A DNA stretch of 64,000 nucleotides from DATJZH01 sp052146815 (GTDB lineage Bacteria > Actinomycetota > Actinomycetes > Streptosporangiales > Streptosporangiaceae). Made by a program: the position numbers and the translations under genes. The stretch spans positions 1 through 64,000 of the forward strand of contig JBKQMG010000281.1 in assembly GCA_052146815.1 (NCBI GenBank), written 5' to 3'. Below, one piece after another: positions 27,109 to 36,768 of this stretch. Positions within the stretch are counted from its first letter, which is position 1, and the number at the start of each line of letters is the position of its first letter. A model generated the notes under the pieces. That model was not told the DNA's origin. It saw only the letters and a list, made by a program, of their open reading frames with translations, and did not search any database.

Positions 27109-27312
27109 CGGGAAACGGCCGTCCTTCCTCGCGATGACCACTCCTGGGCAGCGGCCTATAGTCGGGAGGGGAGCGGCTCCCAAGGCACGTGACGTCCTGC
27201 CAGCGACAGGCGCCCGCAGCGCAGGCCGCGGGCGACGGCGCGGAAGAAATCGCCGGACGTGCATGGGGCGCCGACCACGGAGCCTCGCGATCATGGCGCT
27301 AGAGGAGACAAT

Positions 27313-28512
27313 ATGCCGTATTACCGGGTGTCTGGGGAAATTCCCCGAAAGCGCCACGTCCGTTTTCGCGGGCCCGACGGCGGCCTCTACGCCGAAGAGC
27401 TGATGGGCGAGGAAGGATTCGTCTCCGACTCCTCGCTGCTGTATCACCGCCATCCGCCGACGGCGATCGTGAAGAGCGAGGGCCTTTCCGACGCCGCCGC
27501 CGAAGCGGCGCTGGCGCCCAATCACCCGCTGCTGCCGCGCCATTTCCGCACCCATGAACTGCCCGGCGGCGGCGACCTGGTGCTCGGGCGCCAGCTGCTG
27601 ATGGCTAATGACGACGTCCGCATCTCCTACGCCTCCGCTGACGCGGCCTCCGAGCTGTACCGGAACTCGACCGGCGACGAGGCGATCTACCTGCGGTCCG
27701 GTGCGGCCCGGTTCGAGTCCGTCTACGGATCGCTGGAGGCGGGACCAGGCGACTACGTGATCGTGCCCCGGGGCACCATTCACCGCTGGATGCCAGCGGA
27801 CGCGGCCGGCACAGAGCCGATCGAGGCGCTGGTGATCGAGGCCCGCGGCCACATCCGGCCGCCGCGCCGGTACCTGTCCCAGTTCGGCCAGTTCCTGGAG
27901 CACGCCCCTTACAGCGAGCGCGACCTGCGCGGCGTCCAGGGGCCGCTGCTGGCCGACGGCGAAGACGTGCCGGTGATCGTGCGCAACCGCGGCGGCCTGA
28001 CCCGGCTTACCTACGCCTTCCACCCGTTCGACGTGGTCGGCTGGGACGGCTGCCTGTATCCCTACGCATTCAATATCGCCGATTTCGAGCCGATCGTGAA
28101 GCGGACCCATGCCCCGCCGCCAGTGCACCAGACCTTCGAAGGGCCTAATTTCGTCATCTGCTCGTTCTGCCCGCGCCCGCTTGATTTCGATCCGCAGGCG
28201 ATTCCCATTCCCTACAACCATCACAATGTCGATTCCGACGAGATGATGTACTACGCAGGCGGCGACTACTCCGCCCGGAAGGGCTCGGGCGTCGGCATCG
28301 GCTCGATCACGCTGCATCCGTCCGGTTTCACGCACGGTCCCCAGCCCGGTGCCGTCGAGGCAGTGATCAAGGGCCTGGACGAGGGCCGCACCACGACCGA
28401 CGAGACCGCGGTGATGGTCGACACGTTCCGGCCGCTGCTGCTCGGCCCGGCCGCGCGGCGGGGCGAAGATCCCGAGTACCCCTGGAGCTGGGCCAGGGCC
28501 GCACGGAGCTAG
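27313..28512 (+). CDS. hmgA: homogentisate 1,2-dioxygenase
   Basis: A 399-residue Fe(II) dioxygenase that opens homogentisate to maleylacetoacetate in tyrosine/phenylalanine breakdown. Family blocks seen are YRVSGEIPRKRHVRFRG, DYVIVPRGTIHRWMP, YPYAFNIADFEPIVKRTHAPPPVHQTFEG, and the iron-ligand region YNHHNVDSDEMMYY with SGFTHGPQPGAVE. It is of the shorter actinobacterial type. The ATG at 27313 has GAGGAG five bases upstream. A TATAGT hexamer at 27157-27162 may be the -10. No hpd, maiA or fah gene is adjacent, so the rest of the pathway is elsewhere. Confidence 0.95.
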   Translation: MPYYRVSGEIPRKRHVRFRGPDGGLYAEELMGEEGFVSDSSLLYHRHPPTAIVKSEGLSDAAAEAALAPNHPLLPRHFRTHELPGGGDLVLGRQLLMANDDVRISYASADAASELYRNSTGDEAIYLRSGAARFESVYGSLEAGPGDYVIVPRGTIHRWMPADAAGTEPIEALVIEARGHIRPPRRYLSQFGQFLEHAPYSERDLRGVQGPLLADGEDVPVIVRNRGGLTRLTYAFHPFDVVGWDGCLYPYAFNIADFEPIVKRTHAPPPVHQTFEGPNFVICSFCPRPLDFDPQAIPIPYNHHNVDSDEMMYYAGGDYSARKGSGVGIGSITLHPSGFTHGPQPGAVEAVIKGLDEGRTTTDETAVMVDTFRPLLLGPAARRGEDPEYPWSWARAARS

Positions 28513-28675
28513 CCGCCGCGCTCGCCGGGGGCGGGACGGCTGTCCTCGCGGGCGGATGGCCGCCCCGCGGGCGCATGCTCCCTGCGGGGCACGGGGCTGC
28601 GCTGCGGGCGCGCCGGCCTGCCCATGCGGGCGCACGGGCCGCGCGGGGGGTCGCGACATCCCGTAACCTTGGCTG

Positions 28676-30106
28676 GTGACCCTGCGCCTGCACGACACCG
28701 CAACCCGCTCGGTGCGCGAGTTCGCTCCGCGCACGCCCGGGCAGGCTTCGCTGTACCTGTGCGGGGCTACTGTCCAGGCTCCGCCGCACATCGGCCACAT
28801 CCGCTCCGGGGTGAGCTTCGACATCCTCGTGCGCTGGCTGAAGGCGACCGGCCTTTCGGTGACGTTCTGCCGCAACGTCACCGACATCGACGACAAGATC
28901 CTGCAGGCCGCCCAGCTCGGCGGCGCGCCGTGGTGGGCCATTGCCGAGCGCAACCAGCGCGCCTTCACCCGCGCCTACCAGGCGCTCGGCTGCCTGCCGC
29001 CGGATGTCGAGCCCCGGGCCACCGGCCATGTGCCCGAGATGATCGTGCTCATGCGACGGCTCATCGACTCCGGGCACGCGTACGCGGCCGGCGGCGATGT
29101 CTACTTCGACATCAGCACCTATCCCGAGTACGGGGCCCTGTCGGGCCAGCGGCCCGAGCACATGCGCGCGGCCGACGACATCGAGGGCGGCGGCGCCAAG
29201 CGTGATCCGCGCGACTTCGCCATGTGGAAGGGCGCCAAGCCCGGCGAGCCCTTCTGGGAGACGCCCTGGGGGCCGGGCCGACCCGGCTGGCATCTGGAAT
29301 GCTCGGCGATGTCGACCAAGTATCTCGGCGAGACCTTCGACATCCACGGCGGCGGCCTCGACCTGCTCTTCCCGCACCACGAAAATGAGCTGGCCCAGTC
29401 ACGGGCGGCCGGCGACGGGTTCGCCCGCTACTGGATGCACAACGGCCTGGTCCGCGTCGGCGGCGAGAAGATGAGCAAGTCGCTGGGCAACTCGCTGCTG
29501 GTCGACGCCATGATCACCACTGTGCGGCCCGCCGAGCTGCGGTACTACCTCGGCCAGGCGCACTACCGGTCGCAGCTGGACTACACGCCCGAGGCGCTGG
29601 CCGAGGCGGCCGCCGCTTATCAGCGGATCGGGAATTTCATCAGCCGGGCCAGCGAGGCTGCCGCCGACGAGCACGCCCCGCCGGGCGCCGCGTGGCCGGA
29701 CCTGGACGTGGTGGCCGCCGCCGCGCTGCCCGCGGCGTTCACCGACGCCATGAACGACGACCTCGGCGTACCGCAGGCCCTCGCCGTGCTGCACGAGGCG
29801 GTGCGGGATGGCAACAGCGCCCTGGCGGCCGGGGACGTGGCCGGCGCCGCCAAGCGCCTCAGCGAGGTTCGCGGGATGCTGTCGGTGCTCGGGCTCGACC
29901 CGCTGTCGCCGCCGTGGTCGGCCGCCGGCTCCGGGGACGATCTGCGGCCGGTTGTCGACGCGCTGGTGAGCGTGGCGCTCGAGCAGCGGCAGGCCGCGCG
30001 GGAACGCAGGGACTACGCCGCCGCGGACGTGATCAGGGACCGGCTGCAGGCCGCCGGGGTCGTGGTGGAAGACACTCCGCGCGGCCCGCGCTGGGAGCTC
30101 CGGTGA
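28676..30106 (+). CDS. cysS: cysteinyl-tRNA synthetase
   Basis: A 476-residue class I synthetase that charges tRNA-Cys. The HIGH motif (PPHIGHIRSG), zinc-ligand blocks (YLCGATV, WHLECSAM, PHHENE), KMSKS motif (GEKMSKSLGN) and the DALR-like anticodon domain are all present at normal length. The related mycothiol ligase MshC is shorter and lacks the C-terminal domain, so this is CysS. It starts at GTG 28676 and overlaps rlmB by four bases. Confidence 0.95.
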   Translation: MTLRLHDTATRSVREFAPRTPGQASLYLCGATVQAPPHIGHIRSGVSFDILVRWLKATGLSVTFCRNVTDIDDKILQAAQLGGAPWWAIAERNQRAFTRAYQALGCLPPDVEPRATGHVPEMIVLMRRLIDSGHAYAAGGDVYFDISTYPEYGALSGQRPEHMRAADDIEGGGAKRDPRDFAMWKGAKPGEPFWETPWGPGRPGWHLECSAMSTKYLGETFDIHGGGLDLLFPHHENELAQSRAAGDGFARYWMHNGLVRVGGEKMSKSLGNSLLVDAMITTVRPAELRYYLGQAHYRSQLDYTPEALAEAAAAYQRIGNFISRASEAAADEHAPPGAAWPDLDVVAAAALPAAFTDAMNDDLGVPQALAVLHEAVRDGNSALAAGDVAGAAKRLSEVRGMLSVLGLDPLSPPWSAAGSGDDLRPVVDALVSVALEQRQAARERRDYAAADVIRDRLQAAGVVVEDTPRGPRWELR

Positions 30107-31119
30107 GCGGGCGCGGGTCCGGCCAGCGAGGCTCCGGCCAGCCGGGACCGGGCGGCCGGACCAAGTCCGGCAAGCCCCGGCCCGGCACGGGCGGTTACGG
30201 CAAGCGCAAGCTCGAGGGCCGTGGTCCGACCCCGCCCGCGCAGCAGCGGCCCGGTCATCCGGCGCAGCGCAAGGCCGCATCGCGCGCCAGGGCCGCTGGC
30301 CGCGGGGCCGAGCCGGAGGCCGCGACCACACGGACGCCCGCGGCCCGTTTCGCTGCGCCCTACCGGGGATCCGGGGCCACGGCCGAGTTCGTGGCCGGCC
30401 GCAACGCGGTGCTGGAATCGCTGCGCGCCGCCGTCCCGGCGGCTGCGCTGCACGTCGGGCCGCGGCTGGATCCCGACGAGCGGATCGGCGAGGCAGTCAA
30501 GCTGGCCGCGGACGCCGGGATACCGGTGGTCGAGGCCGGCCGGTCTGAGCTGGACCGGATGACCGCGGGCGCGATCCACCAGGGACTCGCGCTGCGGGTG
30601 CGGCCCTACTCATACGCCCACGCCGACGATCTGCTCGGACTGGCCCGCTCCGCGGGCGCTCCGCCGCTGATTGTGGCCCTGGACGGAGTCACCGACCCGC
30701 GCAACCTCGGCGCGGTCGCACGGTCGGCGGCGGCCTTCGGCGGCCATGGCCTGCTCGTGCCCGGCCGCCGGTCGGCCGGGGTCACCGCAGGTGCGTGGAA
30801 GGCCTCGGCCGGGGCCCTGGCCAGGGTGCGGGTCGCGCAGGCGCCGAACCTGGTGCGGGCACTCGCCTCCTACCGGGACGCCGGGCTGTTCGTGGTCGGC
30901 CTGGACGCTGGCGGCACGGACGCTATCGGCGAGATCACCCTGGCGGACTCGCCGCTGGTGCTGGTCGTCGGCTCGGAGGGCAAGGGCCTGTCCCGCCTGG
31001 TGTCCCAGAACTGCGACGTCATCGCGCGGATCCCGATCTCCAGTGCCGCCGAGTCGCTGAACGCCGCAGTAGCGGCCAGCATCGCGCTCTACGAGGTCTC
31101 CCGGCTCCGGGCCCGCTGA
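30103..31119 (+). CDS. rlmB: 23S rRNA (guanosine-2'-O-)-methyltransferase RlmB-like
   Basis: A 338-residue SpoU-class SPOUT methyltransferase. A 90-residue Arg/Lys/Gly-rich disordered extension precedes the substrate-binding domain (FVAGRNAVLESLRA). The knotted catalytic domain carries motif 1 (DPRNLGAVARSAAAFG), motif 2 (VVGSEGKGLS) and motif 3 (IPISSAAESLNAAVAASIALYE). It methylates a ribose in 23S rRNA (G2251 in E. coli). GTG start inside the cysS stop; the cysS-rlmB pair is a standard actinobacterial arrangement. Confidence 0.94.
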   Translation: MSGRGSGQRGSGQPGPGGRTKSGKPRPGTGGYGKRKLEGRGPTPPAQQRPGHPAQRKAASRARAAGRGAEPEAATTRTPAARFAAPYRGSGATAEFVAGRNAVLESLRAAVPAAALHVGPRLDPDERIGEAVKLAADAGIPVVEAGRSELDRMTAGAIHQGLALRVRPYSYAHADDLLGLARSAGAPPLIVALDGVTDPRNLGAVARSAAAFGGHGLLVPGRRSAGVTAGAWKASAGALARVRVAQAPNLVRALASYRDAGLFVVGLDAGGTDAIGEITLADSPLVLVVGSEGKGLSRLVSQNCDVIARIPISSAAESLNAAVAASIALYEVSRLRAR

Positions 31120-31194
31120 TCGGGGCTGCTCGCGCGGGCAAACCGCGCCGCGGCTCCGCTGCGGCCTATCGTGGGTCGCGGGAGGTGGTCTGCG

Positions 31195-32463
31195 ATGTCG
31201 GCAGGTATGCCCGCTCCCGAGACGGGCGCAGCAGCCGGACCGGACGCCGCCCGGGCGCGGCTTGTCGAGCAGCTGCGGGCCAGCGGCCGGGTCTCGAGTG
31301 ATGCCGTCCAGTCGGCTTTCCTCGCCGTGCCCCGGCACCTGTTTCTCCCGGAGATGCCGTCCGAAGCCGCCTACCAGGACGAGGCCTTCGTCATCAAGAG
31401 CGGCGCCGACGGCGTCCCGCTCAGCTCGTCGTCCCAGCCGGCGATCATGGCGATCATGCTGGAGCAGCTGGGACTCGAGCGGGGACACCGGGTGCTGGAG
31501 ATCGGCACCGGGACCGGCTACAACGCCGCGCTGATGGCGCAGATCGTCGGTGATCCCCGCAACGTCATCTCGGTCGACATTGACGGCCAGATCGTCGAGC
31601 GGGCCCGGTCCGCCCTGGCCGCGGCCGGCTATGGCGGCGTGCAGGTCAGCTGCGGGGACGGCGGTTTCGGTGTTCCCGAGCGCGCGCCTTACGACCGCAT
31701 CATCGTGACTGCCGGGGCCTGGAACCTGGCCCTCGACTGGCTGGCCCAGCTCGGACCTGGCGGCCGGATCGTGCTGCCCCTGTCGGTCCGCGGTATCCAG
31801 CTTTCGGTCGCGTTCGAGACCGTGGCGGATTACTGGGCCAGCACCTCCGCCTGCCGGTGCGGATTCATCCGGATGGCCGGCGCGCTGGCCGGGCCGGAGA
31901 CGCTGGTCCCGTTCGGCGCGCCGGGCTGGTTCGTCCAGGCCGACGACGGCAAGGCGCTGGACACCCGAGGCCTTTACGCCGCGCTCAATGGGCCGGCGAC
32001 CGATGTAGCCGCTGACGCCGCGGTGCCGGGCATGCACGCGCTCAGTGACGCGGACCTGTGGCTCACACTCACCGAGCCCCGCCTGACCAGGCTTACTTTG
32101 CTGGACCCCGGGTCGGGCCGGTCGGGCCGGTCCGCGCTGATGCCCTACGGCGGCCTGACGAACGCCCGCCCCGGCGTCCCGCGCGCCGACCTCGCTGCCG
32201 CCGCCCTGGTCGCGACGGCGAGGACACCCGCCGAGGCGGCCGCGGACACCGGGGTCGTGGTGCGGGGCTACGGTCCCGGCGGCGGCGCCCTGGCCGGGCA
32301 CCTGGCCGACCAGATCCGGGCCTGGGACGGCCTTGGCCGCCCCGGCGCCGCCGGCCTCAGCCTGCGCGCCTTCCTGTCCGGCGCCGAGCTGGTCGTCTCG
32401 GCCGGCCAGATCATCCTCGATCGCGGCAGCGTCCGGCTGGCGGTCGGCTGGCCGGTGCGCTGA
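31195..32463 (+). CDS. PCMT-like methyltransferase with C-terminal extension
   Basis: A 422-residue SAM methyltransferase whose first 210 residues match protein-L-isoaspartate O-methyltransferases: FLAVPRHLFLP, SSSQPAIMAIML (substrate loop), VLEIGTGTGYNAALMA (motif I) and DRIIVTAGAWN. The last 200 residues (after PFGAPGWFVQADDG) are not part of classical PCMT and resemble extensions seen in actinobacterial proteins of unknown specificity. The ATG at 31195 has GGGAGGTGG seven bases upstream. It could repair isoaspartate or modify another carboxylate; no lanthipeptide-like precursor is adjacent. Confidence 0.85.
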   Translation: MSAGMPAPETGAAAGPDAARARLVEQLRASGRVSSDAVQSAFLAVPRHLFLPEMPSEAAYQDEAFVIKSGADGVPLSSSSQPAIMAIMLEQLGLERGHRVLEIGTGTGYNAALMAQIVGDPRNVISVDIDGQIVERARSALAAAGYGGVQVSCGDGGFGVPERAPYDRIIVTAGAWNLALDWLAQLGPGGRIVLPLSVRGIQLSVAFETVADYWASTSACRCGFIRMAGALAGPETLVPFGAPGWFVQADDGKALDTRGLYAALNGPATDVAADAAVPGMHALSDADLWLTLTEPRLTRLTLLDPGSGRSGRSALMPYGGLTNARPGVPRADLAAAALVATARTPAEAAADTGVVVRGYGPGGGALAGHLADQIRAWDGLGRPGAAGLSLRAFLSGAELVVSAGQIILDRGSVRLAVGWPVR

Positions 32464-32519
32464 CCGCCGCGACGCGCTGACCGCCGCGGCGAGGCCGCAG
32501 GCGCGAGTCGGGACTGGCG

Positions 32520-32717
32520 CTACCTCGCCGAGCGGAGCCGGCGCGCCCCGACCGCGGCAATCGCCAGGCCGGCCACGATCACCAGCGGGCCGATGATCGC
32601 CCAGACCGAGTCGCCCGACATGAAGCTTCCGCCGATGATCCCGAACCCCTGCAGCGCCCAGACCGCCCCGGCGATCGTGACCAGCACGCCAGCCACGATG
32701 ATCCAGGAACTCCTCAT
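32520..32717 (-). CDS. small two-helix membrane protein
   Basis: A 65-residue protein with two hydrophobic helices (IIVAGVLVTIAGAVWALQG and VWAIIGPLVIVAGLAIAAVG) joined by a short polar loop and ending in a basic tail. GGGGAC precedes the ATG at 32717. Similar tiny proteins are common in actinobacteria. Function unknown. Confidence 0.65.
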   Translation of the reverse strand: MRSSWIIVAGVLVTIAGAVWALQGFGIIGGSFMSGDSVWAIIGPLVIVAGLAIAAVGARRLRSAR

Positions 32718-33084
32718 GACGCATCGTCCCCTTCGCGCCGCGTCCGGGCTCGCGGCCGGCTCGGCGCTGTCCATGCTGTCATGAAGCACACGCGGCCCGC
32801 GCACGCGAGGTTCACCGGCCTGGACGGCCCCCGGCGCGACACGCCGGCGCCAGCGGCGCGGCCCACTCGATCGTGGCCGCCGGGAGAGGTAATCTCCGGT
32901 TGAGTCCCGTTCCGCACCGAGTCCCGGCATATGCGCGATTCCCCTGGTCGCGGCGACTGGACCGCAACCGGCAGTCACCATCAAACGTCTCATTAATGGA
33001 AGATCGCCTGATCCGCTGCGCACCTCTCCCGGTGCGGCCCGGATTAACCGGGGCAGGCGGCTGGCACGTGCTGAGGAGCGAGCG
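32718..33084. other. intergenic region upstream of the L,D-transpeptidase
   Basis: About 370 bases with no gene. A small hairpin (CCGGGAGA...TCTCCGG, about 32879-32898) and a GC-rich hairpin near 33020-33040 are present. No known riboswitch consensus was recognised. Confidence 0.4.
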
Positions 33085-33912
33085 TTGAAGCAGCCCATCC
33101 GAAGGTGGCTGGCCGGCCTTGGCGCCGTGACGGCAGCCGCCGCGTCCGTGCTCAGCCTGAGCAGTCTGACCGCGAGCCAGGCGGCGACAGCAGGCAAGGC
33201 CGCCCCGGCGCGCGCCGGGACGGCGGCCAGGAACCTGCAGCCGGCCTACACCCCGCCCGGCCGGGTGCTGCGCCCCGGCATGAAGGGCCCGGCCATCAGG
33301 GCGCTCCAGCGGCGGCTGGCCGAGCTCAAGTACTACCCGGGCAAGATCGACGGCGAATTCAGCGCGGACACGCTGGAAGCCGTGTGGGCATTCAAGGAAG
33401 TCCAGGGGATCAACACCAGCAAGAACGCCGACATCGTAGGCCACGTCATGGAGCGCGACCTGGTGAAGCCGCGCCTGCCCAGGGTCCTGGTGCCCAGGGG
33501 CGGCAGCAACCTCCGGATTGAGGTCAGCCTGACGCGCGAGGTGCTGGTGCTCTACCACCACAACAAGGTCGAGCTGATCAGCCACGTCTCGGCAGGCGGC
33601 GGTTACTACTATCCGTGCCCCGGCGGCGGCGGCACCTGCGGGCCTGCCATCACCCCGGACGGCAATTTCCGCGCCCTGTCCTTCGCGCCCGGCTGGGTCA
33701 CCGTGCCGCTCGGGTACATGTACAACCCGGTCTTCTTCATCGGCCGCGCGTATGCGATCCACGGGGACATCCCCGTTCCGCTGCAGCCGGTCTCGCACGG
33801 CTGCGTGCGGATCCCGATGTATATCGCGGCCTTCTTCCACAAGCTGGTCCACCTCGGCGCGCGGCATGGCACCCCCGTCTACATCCGGGGCCTGGCACCG
33901 GGAACCAGGTGA
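33085..33912 (+). CDS. secreted L,D-transpeptidase with peptidoglycan-binding domain
   Basis: A 275-residue exported enzyme that makes 3-3 cross-links or anchors in peptidoglycan. It starts with TTG 33085 (GAGGAGCGAG upstream), then a signal peptide to about residue 35. A PG-binding-1 domain follows (LRPGMKGPAIRALQRRLAELKYY) and then a YkuD catalytic domain with IHGD...SHGCVRIP, catalytic Cys at residue 240 and His three before it. Complete at family length. It stands alone. Confidence 0.92.
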   Translation: MKQPIRRWLAGLGAVTAAAASVLSLSSLTASQAATAGKAAPARAGTAARNLQPAYTPPGRVLRPGMKGPAIRALQRRLAELKYYPGKIDGEFSADTLEAVWAFKEVQGINTSKNADIVGHVMERDLVKPRLPRVLVPRGGSNLRIEVSLTREVLVLYHHNKVELISHVSAGGGYYYPCPGGGGTCGPAITPDGNFRALSFAPGWVTVPLGYMYNPVFFIGRAYAIHGDIPVPLQPVSHGCVRIPMYIAAFFHKLVHLGARHGTPVYIRGLAPGTR

Positions 33913-34115
33913 GCGTGACGGCAGCCGATTGGGGCGGCAGCCGTCCGGGGCGCACTCGCCTGCGCTCGGCCGCGCGGGTCGGCTCCGCCGGTAATGCCTG
34001 ACTAGATGCCTATTAAGTTTGAGGGAAACACGGGTCGCCAGTAGGCTGACCCCGCAAACTAGCGTGACAGGCGTGGTCAGGGGCATGTGGCCCCCGAGTG
34101 TTGGGGTGGGTGGCG

Positions 34116-34982
34116 ATGCGACGTTTGGTGCTGGCGACCGTAGCTGCCGTGGCCGCCGCGGGGCTCGCGGCCTGCGGCAGCAGCAGCTCGAGCAGCAGCA
34201 GCGGCGGGAGCACGAGCGCCTCCGCGGCCAGCTGCACGAACACTTCCATCCAGCACGAGCTCTACCATCACGGCGTGCTGACGGTGGCCACCGACAACCC
34301 GGTCTACACGCCCTGGTTCGTCAGCAATACGCCGTCGAACGGCAAGGGCTACGAGAGCGCTGTGGCCTACGCTATCGCCTCCCAGCTCGGGTTCAGGAAG
34401 TCCCAGGTCGTCTGGGTGAAGGAGCCCTTCACCAGCGCCTACGCGCCGGGACCGAAGAACTTCGACTTCGACATCAACGAGGTCTCCTACACCCCGCAGC
34501 GCGCGAGCGCCGTGACGTTCTCCAACAGCTATTATCCCGTCCGGCAGTCGATCGTGGCGATGAAGGGCACGCCCATCGCCACCAGGCACACCCCGGCGCA
34601 GCTGAAGACCTACCTGTACGGGGACCAGATCGGCACGACCGGCCTGACCTTCATCGCCACCCGGATCCAGCCCACGACCACGCCGAAGGTGTTCGACACG
34701 CTGGCCGAGGCGTCGGCCGCGCTGGCGGCTCACCGGATCGCCGCGCTGGTGACCGACACGCCGACCGCGCAGTACATGGCCACGGCGCAGATGAAGGGCG
34801 CGGTCCTGGTCGCGCAGTTCCCTTCCACGGGTGAGCATTACGGGCTGGTGTTCCACCAGGGCAACCCGCTGGTGACCTGCGTGAACAAGGCGATCGCGGC
34901 GCTGACCGCGAACGGGAAGCTGGCCGCGCTGCAAAAGCAGTACCTGCGCATCTACACCGCCTTCCCGACGATCAAGCCCTGA
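34116..34982 (+). CDS. amino-acid ABC transporter substrate-binding lipoprotein
   Basis: A 288-residue type-2 periplasmic-binding-fold lipoprotein. The lipobox LAACG is followed by a serine-rich linker and then the family blocks GVLTVATDNPVYTPWF, NGKGYESAVAYAIASQLG and VTFSNSYYPVRQSIVAMKGTPI. It captures a polar amino acid or similar solute for the permease and ATPase encoded next. ATG 34116 is taken over an upstream TTG because the lipoprotein signal starts there. The substrate cannot be deduced. Confidence 0.9.
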   Translation: MRRLVLATVAAVAAAGLAACGSSSSSSSSGGSTSASAASCTNTSIQHELYHHGVLTVATDNPVYTPWFVSNTPSNGKGYESAVAYAIASQLGFRKSQVVWVKEPFTSAYAPGPKNFDFDINEVSYTPQRASAVTFSNSYYPVRQSIVAMKGTPIATRHTPAQLKTYLYGDQIGTTGLTFIATRIQPTTTPKVFDTLAEASAALAAHRIAALVTDTPTAQYMATAQMKGAVLVAQFPSTGEHYGLVFHQGNPLVTCVNKAIAALTANGKLAALQKQYLRIYTAFPTIKP

Positions 34983-35023
34983 CCCGGCGAGAACCGCCGA
35001 GACCCGGGGTCGCCTGAGCACGC

Positions 35024-35947
35024 ATGGAAGGAAATCCGCCTGATCAGCCAGTAGATCCGCTCCTCGGCGCTCCCCGAGGCTTCGGGCCGTGGGGCCGGGG
35101 ACGGGGACCGCGCCTGTTCTACGGGGGCGGCCGCAGCGCCGTGGCGATCTCCACCGCCAGCACCGTGGTGGTCGTCGGCGGGCTGGTCGCGATCTTCCTG
35201 CTGGCGCCGGGCAGCCGGGCGGTCGAGCACGCGTTCTTCAGCCCGAAGAACATGTGGCAGTCGTTCATCGGCAACCCCAAGCAGGGCTACTACTCGGTCG
35301 GCGCCGCGATCTGGCTCAACATCAGGATGTTCCTCGTGGCCGAGGTCCTGATCCTGGCCCTGGCGCTGCTGCTCGCGCTGATCCGTCAGTCCACCCACCC
35401 GGCCCTGTTCCCGATCCGGCTTCTCGGCACTATCTACGTCGACTTCTTCCGCGGCGTGCCGCTGATCCTGGTGATCTTCGCCCTGGGCCTGGGGGTGCCG
35501 GCCCTGAGCCTGCCGGTGGTGTCGAATCAGCCCGATGTGGTCTACGGCGTCGCCGCACTGGTGCTCTCGTACTCCGCGTACGTGTCCGAGGTCTACCGGG
35601 CCGGCCTGAACTCGGTGCAGCAGAGCCAGACGGCGGCCGCGCGGTCGCTCGGGCTGTCCCACGCCACGGCGATGCGTTACGTGATCTTGCCGCAGGCTGT
35701 GCGGAACATCGTCCCGCCGCTGCTGAACGACTTCATCAGCCTGCAGAAAGACACCGCCCTGGTGGGCGTGCTCGGCGTGATCGAGGCCAACAAGGCCGCC
35801 GACATCTACAGCGAGCAGGTGTTCAACTTCTCCAGCTTCACCGTCGCGGCGATCTTGTTTCTCATCCTCACCATCCCGCTGGCGCGGTTCACCGACCGGC
35901 TGATCGAGCGGGACAGGCGGCGGCGGCTCGCGGGATCCGGGCGATGA
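35024..35947 (+). CDS. polar amino-acid ABC transporter permease (HisM/GlnP type)
   Basis: A 307-residue membrane protein with an N-terminal helix and the core of a HisMQ permease: DFFRGVPLILVIFALGLG and the EAA loop EVYRAGLNSVQQSQTAAARSLGLSHATAMRYVILPQA that docks on the ATPase. It lies 41 bases after the binding protein and overlaps the ATPase start by four bases. A single permease gene suggests a homodimer. Confidence 0.93.
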   Translation: MEGNPPDQPVDPLLGAPRGFGPWGRGRGPRLFYGGGRSAVAISTASTVVVVGGLVAIFLLAPGSRAVEHAFFSPKNMWQSFIGNPKQGYYSVGAAIWLNIRMFLVAEVLILALALLLALIRQSTHPALFPIRLLGTIYVDFFRGVPLILVIFALGLGVPALSLPVVSNQPDVVYGVAALVLSYSAYVSEVYRAGLNSVQQSQTAAARSLGLSHATAMRYVILPQAVRNIVPPLLNDFISLQKDTALVGVLGVIEANKAADIYSEQVFNFSSFTVAAILFLILTIPLARFTDRLIERDRRRRLAGSGR

Positions 35948-36735
35948 CCGCCGGCGGCGCCGGGCCCGGCGAGATGCAGTCTTCGAGCCCGGCTGAGGCG
36001 ATCCGGATCGAGGAGCTGCACAAGTCCTTCGGCCCCAACGAGGTCCTCAAAGGCATCAGCCTGTCGGTCGCCGCGCACGAGGTCATCTGCCTGATCGGCG
36101 CCTCCGGCTCGGGGAAGTCAACCTTGCTGCGCTGCATCAACCTGCTCGAGCCCATCGACGCCGGCCGGATCAGCGTGCTCGGGGGGCAGATTACCGGCGG
36201 CGGTGTCGACCTCAACCGGGTGCGGCGGCATATCGGCATCGTCTTCCAGTCCTACAACCTGTTCCCGCACATGAACGTCCTGCGCAACGTCACCCTCGCG
36301 CCGATGAAGGCACTCGGCACCCCGAGGGCCGCGGCCGAGGCGGACGCCCGGGACCTGCTGCGCCGGTTCGGCCTCCTCGACAAGGCGGCCGAATACCCCG
36401 ACCGGCTGTCCGGCGGCCAGCAGCAGCGGGTGGCCATCGTCCGGGCCCTGGCCATGCGCCCGGAGATCATGCTGCTCGACGAGGTGACCAGCGCGCTCGA
36501 CCCGGAGCTCGTCGCCGAGGTGCTCGACGTGATCCGCGAGCTCGCCAGCGGCGGGATGACGATGCTCATCGCCACCCACGAGATGGGCTTCGCCCGGGAC
36601 ATCGCGAACCGGGTCTGCTTCCTGGAAGAGGGGCGGATCATCGAGGACGCGCCCCCGGGCGAGCTTTTCACCGCGCCCAAAGACGACCGCACCCAGCGGT
36701 TCCTGCGCCGCATTATCGACGCCGGGCGCCTCTGA
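35944..36735 (+). CDS. polar amino-acid ABC transporter ATPase (GlnQ/HisP type)
   Basis: A 263-residue ABC ATPase: Walker A GASGSGKSTLL, Q-loop VFQSYNLFPH, signature LSGGQQQRVAIVRAL, Walker B IMLLDEVTSALDPE and switch ATHEMGFA are all intact. It drives import through the upstream permease. The start ATG 35944 lies in the permease stop (ATGA), so the three genes form one operon. Confidence 0.95.
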   Translation: MTAGGAGPGEMQSSSPAEAIRIEELHKSFGPNEVLKGISLSVAAHEVICLIGASGSGKSTLLRCINLLEPIDAGRISVLGGQITGGGVDLNRVRRHIGIVFQSYNLFPHMNVLRNVTLAPMKALGTPRAAAEADARDLLRRFGLLDKAAEYPDRLSGGQQQRVAIVRALAMRPEIMLLDEVTSALDPELVAEVLDVIRELASGGMTMLIATHEMGFARDIANRVCFLEEGRIIEDAPPGELFTAPKDDRTQRFLRRIIDAGRL

Positions 36736-36768
36736 GCGGCTCCGGGGCCCAAGGTGGCGGCGGGGTAG

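Noticed and set aside
27109..28968. In-frame upstream extension of the DUF2637 gene to over 1000 codons
   Set aside because: It runs antisense through hmgA and the cysS start. The family start and composition change fit ATG 27108.
28676..30106. Mycothiol ligase MshC
   Set aside because: The protein has full CysS length with a C-terminal anticodon domain, and the rlmB neighbour is typical of cysS.
31195..32463. Lanthipeptide-associated FxLD-type methyltransferase system
   Set aside because: There is no FxLD precursor peptide nor lanthipeptide cyclase or dehydratase near it.
35089..36735. Single 548-codon frame spanning permease and ATPase
   Set aside because: The first half is a shadow of the permease gene; the real ATPase begins at ATG 35944.
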